Positions 22,400 to 33,125 of a stretch of 64,000 nucleotides of DNA are shown piece after piece. The stretch spans positions 27,767,354 through 27,831,353 of the forward strand of contig OZ234494.1 in assembly GCA_965153455.1 (NCBI GenBank). The letters run 5' to 3'. Below the pieces are notes generated by a model that was not told the DNA's origin, did not search any database, and was given only the letters and a program-made list of their open reading frames with translations. Origin of the DNA: Sphagnum compactum. Lineage: Eukaryota > Bryophyta > Sphagnopsida > Sphagnales. Positions within the stretch are counted from its first letter, which is position 1; each line of letters opens with the position of its first letter. The translations under genes were made by a program, and so were the position numbers.

Positions 22400-25300
22400 G
22401 ATAATGTGGCTCTATTTTCATTATGCCACTAGCATTGTAGTCATCTTACATTTTTTGCTAAGTTGGTAGCACACAATTTGAAGGGTTACTAATCTATCAG
22501 TCTCACTTAAACACCTCCAAGATCAAGTTGAGAATTTCCCCCCTAGAAACACATGCTCACTTATAGTTAAATATAACGAAAAGAGCGGCCCATCGGTAAG
22601 GACATCGTAGGCAAGGCCTTACATTGTGCATGGCTTCATTTTTGTGGCTTTTCGTTTGTAGCTAAACCTACTTGTGATTGGTCATTGGGAAATTTGGGGA
22701 AGCTATGTTAATGATTGGTTGGAATATGTTTATGTCCATGAGGTGGGCTAAGTTATATGTGACAAATACAAGTCATAAACAACAACAATCAAAAGGCCTT
22801 CGTATTCCTAACCTTGAAAGATTCCATCAATTATCTTGCTTATTTCTAATTGAAGTTTTTTCCCTAAGCAACCCTTCAGGTATTGAACCATAAACATGTA
22901 GATATCCTTACATATGGTGTTGTGGAATCACCCAATTTTAGTACATTTACAATGTGAATTGGAGGTATAGGTAGGACCTAATTGTTGGTTTCTTAGTGCC
23001 AAGATACAAGGAGTTAATGGGATGAAATTTATGACCATGTTGTTGGTTGTGGCATGGAGACCATGAATTAGTAATTAGGGCAATTTGTAATCAAAGCATG
23101 TAGCCTCGTGGTGGCTAGAAGCTTAATGAAATGCACGGTGCAAAGTTGAATCACAAGGATGAAAAAAGTAAGCAAGTGATATGAAGAAAAGAAGATTAGG
23201 CTAAAGGTTTGAAGTTTGAACACCAAGGTTTGAGTGTATAAGAGGAGAATAGATATGAAGTGAACCGATACAAGGCAAGTTTTAGAATGTTGCTAACATT
23301 GTTCTTCTTTAGTGATGAAATAAACACGTGACACACTTGCACTTTTAGTCCACTTTCACGCACAACCCTAAACTTTTTCATACTTGTTTGTTCTAATTAA
23401 GGAATCAAATATAATTGAATACTAGACCTAAGGAACACTTTTGAAGCAATAAGGAATGCAACTCATGTTCCTTGTTGTGATTCTTGATAATTGGATTGGC
23501 ATCGAATTGGATTTTTTGAAAGTTGAATGTCATCATGGGACAATGTGACAATGCGGGATATTTTATTGGAGTATTGTGAGGCCAAGGCCACATGAGCACA
23601 AAACTTGGAATATTTTTTACCAATTAGAATGTAATTCAATTGTACGTCATTACTATTTTGCAAAAATGACAATTGAAAATATTATAGTTTCACAAGAATT
23701 CAAAAAGAATTTTCAACCTAAAAGGAAACATGTTCATTTAAACAAAAAATAGTTTAATTTAGAACTACAATGTACCAAAAGCCAAAATATATTTACACAA
23801 AAATCAAAATATGCATAGTATCATGTGTTTTTTTATTTTTTGAGCTAAGGGTTACCTTTTTTTTCTTCCTTTCACATCTTGGTGACTCTTCGTACATGGC
23901 TTGAGGGAAATAACATACATCCAAATATTTAGATAACTTGCACATATTATTTAAGACTTAAAGTAATCAGATATGATAAAGTAGTTTGAGCCATTTTGTT
24001 AACCTAATTTAATTTACAAACAACCATTTTCCCACATGGAATAGGGATTCAATCAAATAAGGTATTAAAGTTTTCTTTAAAGTTGCACCTAGTTGAACCC
24101 TTATTTCGTACATGGTTGATTTTATCAACGTTTCTTTGTTGTTATCCATAAAGTCTTAAAAACACTTGACAAAATTATAAAACTTATATTGAGATAATAT
24201 TTAATGCGATTGTGGAATGTGTGATGGTAGTTTTCCTTTGCCTATTTATTTCAAGATTTGTTTTGAACATTATAATTAAAATTTAAAAAATTTAGCACAT
24301 GTGGACGTGTTAAAAAAAATTGGGTCCTAACTACAACATCAAATGCAAATTAAATTCAAAATTTTAATGTTGACCTAGCATTTCAACCCCTTTTAGATTC
24401 TAATAAGCAATTTCATTGCTTCTTTAAGGTGCTTCACACATAGCTCTATTATATGTTCATATTCTTCAATACAAGAAGCAAGAAATGTTGATTTTTCCTA
24501 CTAAGATAGATATCTCCTTCATCACTGGATGGCATGAAAGCAATTCAAACAATGCATTATATTTGAAATGATATCAATATTTACCACATTTCAAATTTAA
24601 GGTTAATGTTTGTTCTCCCACCACCCAATAAATATTAAACAATATGCATATTGTTTAAAGAGCATATATACTCCTAGATGGGCCAATCACTATGACCAAC
24701 CAAGAAAGCAATCATTTTCTTTTTCAATATTTTGAAACCTTGGTTATTTTTGGACACAAGTTTACAAAATCAAACACATTTTCACACCAATAATGATGCT
24801 TATTTAATCAAAAATATGTTGTATATGTTGTTTTATTGTGTTGGTAAAGATTTTCTTAGAAGGTTAGAATGGTAGCTTGCTTCGAGCATTGATGGTATAT
24901 TTGGTTCTTTTTCAAAACACCTATATCAAGCTGATGTTATAGTTCTTGTCATATTAATATATATTGTTCTTTAAAGTTAAGAGCATGAACTTCTACCACA
25001 CATCCACACATGTATCACTTTGCCTCCCACATCGTTGAACATTCAACAATCTTCTAGACTTATACTTGAGGAACCACATGTTGGGTAGGAAATTTACCCA
25101 CCTGGTATGTAAATTGAACATTTGAATCCTTATGCACAACAAGTGTGATATTTTCTATACATAGATGTTGCAAGGTTAAATAGTTGTTAATTGGTAAAAA
25201 ATGATGGTTAAATGGGTAGGAAGTGGTTGAGAGTGGAGATGATGTCTTATTGCCTAAACATGAAATAATTGGTCAAGTCAAAGGTAAATGTTCAATATAA

Positions 25301-26680
25301 GAAATACTAATATATTTAAGAGTGCCATTTGTTATTTTGTATGTTCAATATGCTAGTAGTAAGACTTAGGGTTTTGAGAAAGAGGGCATCAAGGAAAGCA
25401 TGTCCATGAAGCAACTATTAACTACATGGAAGGTGTTCATTCCAATGGTTTCCTTTTTTGTTTTGGTTGGAAGGGATTGACCAAGTAGGCAAAGCCAACT
25501 TAAGGGTAACCATCTTGGGTTCTTCATTTCTAAAGAGGTCTTGAACTATAGAGGAGAGGCTTTTATGAGGCTTGTAGCCCTCCTTTTGGAAATATGCATG
25601 GCTCTCGGAAAGCTTGGGATGACAAGTTTCATGCATATTTTTTGTGAAGGTTGTTTTTTTGGGGTAAATTTACATCACCAAAATTGGACACTACCTTGTG
25701 TATGTTCATGTTTTTTTTTTGGTGAACTAAAGAATGAGAGGAAGATGGTTATAAGATTTGCTAATAACCATATTGAGGGGGAAGGGAAACTCACCAGATT
25801 GCTACATTTAGTTCATTTAAGTAGCCAGAAATATAAAACAATGATTCAAATTTTATGCTTCATATTCAATTTATAGCCAAATTTGGCTAAATCTTACTAG
25901 TGATGATCATCATTTTTTCTACATTTTCCTATTGCCATTTAGGCCGCATTAAAAAAATTCTGAAAAGAATACCAATAATATTGCCTTGCAAAATAGCAAT
26001 AAATAATTTGTTGGAATGTCCTTGTGAATGTTCATTTTTCTTAAAAAATGAAGGTAAAGGAGTAAAAGGAAGCTAGGTGTAAGAGTGACTTGCAAGTAGC
26101 AATAAATAATTTGTTGTGATGTCCTTATTGAGCACATGGTTATGAAAGGTGTGAGAAACCACGAGGGCCAAAAAAAAAAAGAAAAAAGAATTCAAGGCAT
26201 GTGACTCTTCTTGCCCATATGGGTATGTGAGAAAATAGAGAGAATCTAAATTCAACCAAAGTATAAAACGATGAAACCCTACCAACCATAAATTAACCAA
26301 AGCACCCAAATAAGGGGAAAACAAGGAACAAAATGGAAGGACCCACGGCCAAGAAGACAAATGAACCCCTCACAAGGGGAACATCAAGTTCTCAAACCCC
26401 CTCTTGTCACGAGAAGCATATCAAATAAGGGAAGGGGGAAAAGAGGATGAGAATTTGCAAATGTGGAGATTAATTTCCATGTGTTTTAGTTCATATGTTC
26501 TTGAGAAATTTACAATTTGTGACAAAGTGTGAAAAGAGGAACCCAACACTTTGTTTTGTTCACAACAAAGCAACAAACACTTTTGTCTTGAAAAAATGGC
26601 ATAACACCAAAGTGTGTGTTGAGAACTCACATATACTTCAAACAGAATTCACCACAAGTGGTGGTTGCAATATTTCTTCA
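22400..26680. other. AT-rich intergenic sequence, no gene seen
   Basis: Long AT-rich stretch without supported genes. At 25870-25950 the words 'tttggctaaatctt', 'gatgatcatcat' and 'acattttcctat' repeat the theme of the 36-bp minisatellite at 6.3 kb. A duplicate pair 'gcaataaataatttgttg' occurs at about 25997 and 26099. ORFs here (longest 111 codons at 25541-25876) show no family features. Confidence 0.5.
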
Positions 26681-26684
26681 ACCT

Positions 26685-26709
26685 ACCTTCCTTCCTTCCT
26701 TCCTTCCTT
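26685..26709 (+). repeat. (TTCC)n microsatellite
   Basis: About six TTCC units (ccttccttccttccttcctt), in AT-rich intergenic DNA. Confidence 0.9.
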
Positions 26710-26924
26710 GTGCACTCCATGAACATCATCACACCTTACTTACTCCTTAGGAAGCAAAGTCGAGAGGACAAAAATATCTTATGAATGATGAGGATGATTT
26801 TCGAGAGACACCCATGTTGTGGTACTACGAGTATGAGCATCAATGCAATGCAAGTGTGTACGTGTCTCTCGTGTGTACCTCGTAGTGCTTGAATCAACTT
26901 TGACAAATTTTGAGTTTCACTTTG

Positions 26925-27470
26925 ATTTCACACCAACCTTTTTTTCACTTTTGAAATGTACACACACTTTGATTATCGGTGATTTCTTTGTTTCGTGAAT
27001 TTTCAAAATTACCGATTTTGTGAAATTTTCTTTCTTGAAGAAAAAAAATTGAAAAAATGTGTTTCTTTCAGCACAAGATTTTTTTTTTTACTTTAAAAAT
27101 GTACACACTTGATTTGGTGATTCTTTGATTTCTTGGTTTCGGGAATTTTCATTATTTTGTGAAATTTTCTTTCTTGAAGAAAAAATTGAAAAAAACTTGT
27201 GTCTTCAGCAAAAGAAATTTTTAGTTTTAAAATATACACACTTGATTTGGCAATTTCTTCGTTTTGGGAATTTTCATTATTTTGTGAAATTTTCTTTCTT
27301 GAAGAAATAATTGATTTAAAAAAAAATTCTTCAGATGTAAATGCACATTTTATTTGGTGATTTCTTTGTTTCATGAATTTTCATTATTTTGTGAAATTTT
27401 TTTCCTTGAAGAAAAAAATTGAAAAAAATGTGTTTCTTCAGAAAAGAAAATTGTCACTTTAACGAAACCA
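26925..27470 (+). repeat. Four- to five-fold tandem repeat, unit about 100-135 bp
   Basis: Words 'cacacttgatttggtgattt', 'gggaattttcattattttgt', 'gaaattttctttcttgaaga' and 'aaaatgtgtttcttcagcaa' recur in the same order from about 26940, 27100, 27235 and 27345. Copies vary in length because of A and T runs. The reading frames within it are fragments of the same repeat and not a gene. Confidence 0.8.
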
Positions 27471-27767
27471 ATTTTTTAAAAGAAAAAAAATATTATTAAA
27501 AAATAAATCACTTCCTTGATTGGATTCCAGGGGAATAATGCACACACAATTAATTCTAGATTGAAATGGATGAAACCCACAAAGGCCTTGAAACTTGTTG
27601 GAGGGTGGTGGTCTTTTTTTGGCCCTTTATTTAATTAATTAATTATTTATTTATTTCCCTGAAATGGGTTGTGTCCTAAAGTGGTAAAGAAACTCTGGGC
27701 TCACTTCTCAACATGGCAGTGTTTCTCTCTCTCTCAGATCTAGATTGATCTCAAGGATCTTTGTCTG

Positions 27768-27804
27768 TAAACCCTAAACCCTAAACCCTAAAAACCCTAA
27801 ACCT
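27768..27804 (-). repeat. Interstitial telomere-type tract (CCCTAAA)
   Basis: Five heptamers in CCCTAAA orientation, one with two extra A (ccctaaaccctaaaaaccct), following a CT-rich segment. Confidence 0.9.
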
Positions 27805-27869
27805 AGAAATGTGTGGAATACATGTACACATGATGGATTTGTACTCTCATGCCTGAACGTGAGAGACAA

Positions 27870-28275
27870 TGGGGGGGGGGTTTTTTTTTTTTTTCGAAGT
27901 GAGTGGGATATTATTATTATTTTATTACCTCCCTTCACAAAACCCTAGAAATTATTTAAGTATTATTAGGGTAACACCCCGAGGAGTAGTGGGGCGCCTT
28001 CCCGAACTAAGTGCCCCGCACCCGGGGCCCCTTTCGGTTCCGCTTCAGACGGGTGCTTATTTTGGGAACACCCCACTCCCGAGGGCACCATTACCTTGTG
28101 TAAAGTACCAAAAGGTTTTTTTAAAAATATTTTTTCATCAATTTTTATTTATTTTTTTCCTGTAATACCCATCAGGTACCCGCCGGGTATCATGGGGAGA
28201 ACAATTTTTGTCGGTTCTTTCAAAGGTTGAGAATATCATTTTTTTTTTTTTTTTTTTTTAGGGGGGGGGGGTAAG
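27870..28275. other. Homopolymer-bounded GC-rich segment
   Basis: A G10T15-type junction (27871-27895) and a T19 followed by AG11 near 28238-28270 bound a segment whose middle (27970-28080) is GC-rich with CpGs (cgccttcccgaactaagtgc, ccccgcacccggggcccctt). 'gaggagtagtggggcgcc' and 'gggaacaccccactcccgag' are loosely inverted. No ORF or RNA family is recognised. It may be a small insertion. Confidence 0.35.
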
Positions 28276-28514
28276 AATTCAACTGGAAAAAATGTACCAA
28301 ACAAAAGTGAAGTTAACCATGGTCTATAGTTTAGAAAATATGCCTAACCCAAGGGATGAACATAAACCCTAGAGTTATTTTTCCGGGACATGTCTCCCTT
28401 GCAAACACAATAAAAGTTCCCGGGGCTTCATTGGTAACCCAATTGCAATTTGGAAGTGAAGTTAGTAGGTTGGTTAATTTATATCTATTAAGGAAGGTAG
28501 TTTGTTTGGCCTCT

Positions 28515-28910
28515 CTCACATTGAGATCTCCCGAACCATCATGCTTTTGGTATCGTTGGAAAGCCCTCAATGAGTTGTGGGTATAGTGAGGTGATCGCGT
28601 GATGTTTAGACTTTTAGTGTAAAAGTTGTTGAACATTGAACAATTTTGTCATTGAAAATGTAATAAAATCAAAATTAAATTTCTTTTAATGAAATTGGGG
28701 GATAATATATGCTCCAGATATTTTTGGAAAGTGCTCAATGACTATAATTTTATGAAGGTGATTTTGTAAGTTTTAGACTTAAGATGTAAAAAGTATTAAA
28801 ATTTGAGAAATTTTTGTCATTGAAAATTCACTAAGAATTTCAAAAAAATAAAAATTAGAAAATTTAAAGTTCACACTTGTGTCAATCACATAGGTGAAAC
28901 TAGTAATAAC
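28515..28910 (+). repeat. Dispersed repeat family B, copy 1 (two tandem half-units)
   Basis: Two successive ~155-bp half-units each run 'ggtatcgttggaaagccctc' / 'atatttttggaaagtgctca' through 'tttagactt..gtaaaa' to 'ttttgtcattgaaaat'. The 3' end reads 'gttcacacttgtgtcaatca'. The same order is found at 32.66-33.12 kb. No coding potential is visible. Confidence 0.65.
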
Positions 28911-29517
28911 CAAAGACAAATCACAAATGAATGTTTTATTGCATTAAAAGTGTCAACATAAAATATTACCTCTGTCGAAAAAAGTGATTTGAAAACCCAC
29001 ACTTTGAGATTATATCCCCAAAAATCAAATAATTCAAACTTTGTTCACATTTGAATCGATTTTGAGCTAAAACAAAACTAGTTATACTAACTCAACACTA
29101 CATTAAACGAATTGTGACTTAAATAGATAGTTAAACAAACACTTGACAACATTACATTTCCTCATTTTTACAAAAAAATAATTACAAAAAAAATCTCATT
29201 ATGTTAGAGGTTTAGAGTCAGAAAACATGTCAAAGAAGCTGCCTATATTTATTGCAAAATGTTTTTTAAACACCCTACTAGAGAGGTTAGAATGGGTCAT
29301 GTTGTGATCATCATGTACACAGAGTTCAGCTTACAAAGCACAAACATCAAAGCTCAGCAAAGCTCCAGTTGGACTCACTTACAGAAGACTCCCCAGCAAA
29401 TCACTCAGACAATTTTGTTGTTTTGATTCTTGCACTTGGTACCTACCCATTTTATTATTATTATTATTATTTTCAGAAAAAAAAATTTGTTCTGATTCTT
29501 GCATATGGTACCTACCC

Positions 29518-29548
<31 letters not shown>

Positions 29549-29725
29549 TTAATTTTAAATTTTTTTTTTTTTTCCAATTTACAAAACTTGATGCAAAGAG
29601 TACAACATCAAGCATATCAAGTGGAGAGAGAGGAGGAGCTTCATTGTTTGTGCTGATTTACAGAGGGATATATCTCCACCTGACCCTGCAGGACAGTTTG
29701 TTAAGGATGTTTTTATTTATTTATT

Positions 29726-29760
<35 letters not shown>

Positions 29761-30314
29761 AAATTTATTGGGGGGAGTTCCGGGGTTGTGCGGTTATTAG
29801 AAACTGGGCCAAACCCCCCTGGCGGGTATCAGGGAGGTTCCGAGTGTTGATGACCATGGTTCTCAAATTTCAAGTACCTGGTTCTGATATATAATTGCAG
29901 TTGTTTTTTTCCTTCAAAAGTGAAAATATTTAAAATTTACAATATTTAAAAATATTAAAAAAATCTCTGATGAGAACATTTAAATGTCACTTGTGGGTCA
30001 ATTATTGCTGCTGCCCAACCAGATTTATTTATTTATTTATTATTATTATTATTTTTTCCCAATGATCTTTTGACACTCATGGTAGGCTATATTGCGCAAA
30101 TTTTACAAAAGCCAAGCACATTTTCACAACCATGTGACAATGAATTTGATCCAAATTTTGATGAAGTCAATTTTGCCACAAACTGCTGGAGCTAATGCTC
30201 TAATAACATAGGATGGAAATAATTTACTCCATCCCAAAATCCCTTGAACACCAGGTACACTTTGGGAATCCAAAGTTCATTCCTGAGGCAGGGAAATGGG
30301 AGATTAAAAAAACA
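28911..30314. other. Intergenic sequence with several ATT/ATTT microsatellites
   Basis: (ATT)n or (ATTT)n tracts occur at about 29450-29470, 29520-29549, 29718-29760 and 30024-30053. The first two follow two copies of 'gattcttgca(nnn)ggtacctacc' about 72 bp apart, so one segment duplicated together with its microsatellite. No gene seen. Confidence 0.6.
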
Positions 30315-30770
30315 CATTATGTCATCCTTATCATATGGGTTTAGGGTTTATGGGTTTAGGGTTTCCTTATTTTATGGGTTTAGGGTTTCGGGTTTTGGAG
30401 CTAAAATTTTCCCATTCTATCTTATAAAAAAAAACATTATGTCATCCTTATCATATGGGTTTAGGGTTTATGGGTTTAGGGTTTCCTTATTTTATGGGTT
30501 TAGGGTTTTGGAGCTAAAATTTTCCCATTCTATCTTATTAAAAAAAACATTATGTCATCCTTATGTTTAGGGTTTCCTTATTTTATGGGTTTAGGGTTTT
30601 GGAGCTAAAATTTTCCCATTCTATCTTATAAAAAAAAATTTATGTCATCCTTATCATATGGGTTTATGGGTTTAGGGTTTCCTTATTTTATGGGTTTAGA
30701 GTTTTGGAGCTAAAATTTTCCCATTCTATCTTATAAAAAAAAACATTATGTCATCCTTATCATATGGGAC
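30315..30770 (+). repeat. Five tandem units of 90-120 bp, each with telomere-type heptamers
   Basis: Copies begin 'cattatgtcatccttatcat' at 30315, 30435, 30548, about 30638 and 30744 (the last partial). Each full unit holds two or three blocks of 'atgggtttagggtttcc', then 'ggagctaaaattttcccatt' and an A run. Units differ mainly in how many telomere-type blocks they keep. The 108-codon reading frame through it is a by-product. Confidence 0.88.
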
Positions 30771-31164
30771 AAGAGGAGTTTAAGTGGTGGAGATAGTAGC
30801 CTAGTGCATGCAAGTTATAACTTGTATTGGGTTTCTGCTCATTCCTCTCTGCCCAGTAAGCACCTGAAATAAGCCAAAGTTGTTGTTACTATTGTATTAT
30901 ATCATGCAAAAATGCACCAGGTACTGAGGAGGAGCAGAAGCAGGAGCAACAGGATTGTGGTGTGGGATTTGATGATGGATGCACCCCATCTGAAGTGTAC
31001 AAGCTTTCTTTCCCTTGTCTATTGAGTCAAACCACACAAGCTCCTTCCTTCCCTTGGTCCCCAAGAAAACTGAAGATTCAAGGTATCTCTCAAGACTCCA
31101 CCATGTCAGTCAGGGGCTTAGTGAATCTGGGCTGTAGAATCAACTATGACAGCACTTTTATCAA

Positions 31165-31490
31165 CTAGGGTTTAGGGTTTAAGGGTTAAGCCACTGTTGG
31201 GCATTTCATCAAGTTTAGGGTTTAAGGTTTAAGCCACTGTTGGGCATATCATAGGGTTTAGGGTTTAAGGGTTAAGCCACTGTTGGGCATTTCATAAAGT
31301 TTAGGGTTTAAGGTTTGAGCAACTGTTGGGCATTTCATAGGGTTTAGGATTTAAGCCATTGTTGGGCATTTCATAGGGTTTAGGATTTAAGCCATTGTTG
31401 GGCATTTCATAGGGTTTAGGATTTAAGCCATTGTTGGGCATTTCATAAGGTTTAGGGTTTAAGCCCTTGTTGGGGCATTTCTATACTTTT
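31165..31490 (+). repeat. Tandem array with unit length switching from 43 to 36 bp
   Basis: Eight copies of 'ccactgttgggcatttcat' + telomere-type 'agggtttagggtttaag'. The first three full units are 43 bp and the next four 36 bp, a difference of exactly one 7-bp telomere heptamer. The last copy is partial. No coding potential. Confidence 0.9.
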
Positions 31491-31519
31491 ATGAAGAACC
31501 TCCAGATCCAGTTCTAAAT

Positions 31520-31847
31520 AAGGGGTGTGTCACACTTATGGCCTTGCCCTTTACATTAAAAAAAAAATCTTAAGGCAAGAGAAGAATTATGGAAACTCAA
31601 ATATTTCATCATGCAAAAATATAATCTTCAAAAAATCCTCTAAAAGAAACCAAAATCCTTCAAGATATATTATGACTCTATAACAAATCTCAAGTTTCAA
31701 CACAAGCCAAAATATCATCTTTCAAAAATCCTCATATAAAAATAGACCTATTATTATTTCCTAGGGGCCAAAATCCTTTAAGCTACTATACTCTATAATG
31801 AATCTAAACACAATATAATATATCCTTGCCTTGGTAGGCAAGGCCAA
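31520..31847 (-). repeat. Dispersed repeat family A, copy 1 (328 bp, minus orientation)
   Basis: Read on the minus strand it starts TTGGCCTTGCCTACCAAGGC, passes 'cattatagagtatagtagct', 'ggcccctaggaaataataat', 'gaggatttttgaaagatgat', and ends 'ggcaaggccataagtgtgac' + 'acacccc'. It aligns end to end with copies at 32303-32631 and 63633-63958. GGCCTTGCC at the 5' end recurs inverted near the 3' end. It has no ORF, so it is probably a non-autonomous element, of unassigned class. Confidence 0.85.
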
Positions 31848-32153
31848 CAAATAAGTTAGAGTTGTCTTTATACCTATACCTATAAGGACAATGTAACCCA
31901 TGTGGGTTAGTTTCACACATGGATCTTTTTTCTGGCTCAACTGAAGCTTGTTGGATCTTTGGGCCAACACACTTGTGGTACAAATTGCTGTTACAAATTT
32001 TGGGGCAGAGTGGAAGATGTGTGTGTGCAAGCATGCGCACTTTCTACTCAAGTTGTACCCAAGCAAAAACTCAACCAATGTGCTAGTAACTTTATAACCA
32101 ATGTATGAGTGAGTGAGTTTATAAAGGTGGTATACAAGCTTACCTAGTGTAAG

Positions 32154-32178
32154 GTTAGGGTTTAGGGTTTAGGGTTTC
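32154..32178 (+). repeat. Interstitial telomere-type tract (TTTAGGG)
   Basis: Three heptamers (ttagggtttagggtttaggg) in the 455-bp spacer between the two inverted copies of repeat family A. Confidence 0.9.
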
Positions 32179-32302
32179 ATGTTAGACTATGGATCCTTAC
32201 TTGCTTGCCTAGGTGAAAACTAATCCCCAATTCACAACAAAAGTGCACAAGTAATGTGCAAGAACCATGTCTCTAAATCTATCTATGAAGCAAGGTAGTT
32301 TG

Positions 32303-32631
32303 TTGGCCCTTGCCTACTACCAAGGCCCTTAAGGATATTGTGTTTAGATTCATTATAGAGTATAGTAGCTTAAGGGATTTTATAGGCCCCTAGGTAATAA
32401 TAATAATAGGTCTCTTTTTATATGAGGATTTTTGAAAGATGATATTTTGGGCTTGTGTCAAAACTTGAGATTAGGTTATAGAGTTATAATATCTCGAAGG
32501 ATTTTGGTTTCTTGCAGAGGATTTTTCTTGAAGATTATTATTTTCGCATGGTGAAATATTTGAATTTCCATAATTCTTCCTTTGCCTTAAGAGACCTTTT
32601 TAATGTAAATGGCAAGGACATAGTGTGACAC
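32303..32631 (+). repeat. Dispersed repeat family A, copy 2 (329 bp, plus orientation)
   Basis: Begins TTGGCCCTTGCCTACTACCA and ends 'ggcaaggacatagtgtgaca'. It is about 85-90% identical by eye to the minus-strand copy 455 bp upstream, so the pair forms a long inverted repeat able to fold into a ~320-bp stem if transcribed. Repeat family B starts immediately downstream. Confidence 0.85.
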
Positions 32632-32659
32632 TTATCACTTGTTTTGTTTTGTTTTTGTT

Positions 32660-33125
32660 GCGTTGACATCTCCCAAACATGCATGGTGTTTCATGTCGCA
32701 CTCTTGGTATCTTTGGAAAGCTCTCGAAATGTAGGGGTGCACTGACTTAGTTTAAGAGTGTTTGGAGCTACGGTGTGGAAGTTATTGATTATTGCACCAT
32801 TTTCTCAATGAAAATTAAATAAAATTGAAACTAAAAACGGTTTTGGAATTTGTGTGCGTTATTGGTGTCGTTGCGAAGCCTTTGGCAAGTTGGATTTAAT
32901 AGAGTTTGTTACACAATTTTCAGAGCTAAGGTGTGGAAGAAATTGATTTTTGAGTGGATTTTGTTACTGAAAATTCAAACAAATTGCAAAAATTGGGTTT
33001 GGAAGGAAAAAATCAGTTGAGCCCACAATGTGTTCACATTGCCAAATTTAGAAATTTTCAATTCTGAAAATGTGAAAAATAAAGAATGTGTTCACACTCG
33101 GGCCAACGACACAAGCTACACTAGT
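32660..33125 (+). repeat. Dispersed repeat family B, copy 2 (two tandem half-units)
   Basis: Starts 'gacatctcccaaacatgcat' and contains two half-units: 'ggtatctttggaaagctctc' to 'tctcaatgaaaattaaat', then 'ggtgtcgttgcgaagccttt' to 'ttactgaaaattcaaac'. The end, 'gtgttcacactcgggccaac', parallels the end of the copy at 28.5-28.9 kb. No ORF of note. Confidence 0.6.
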
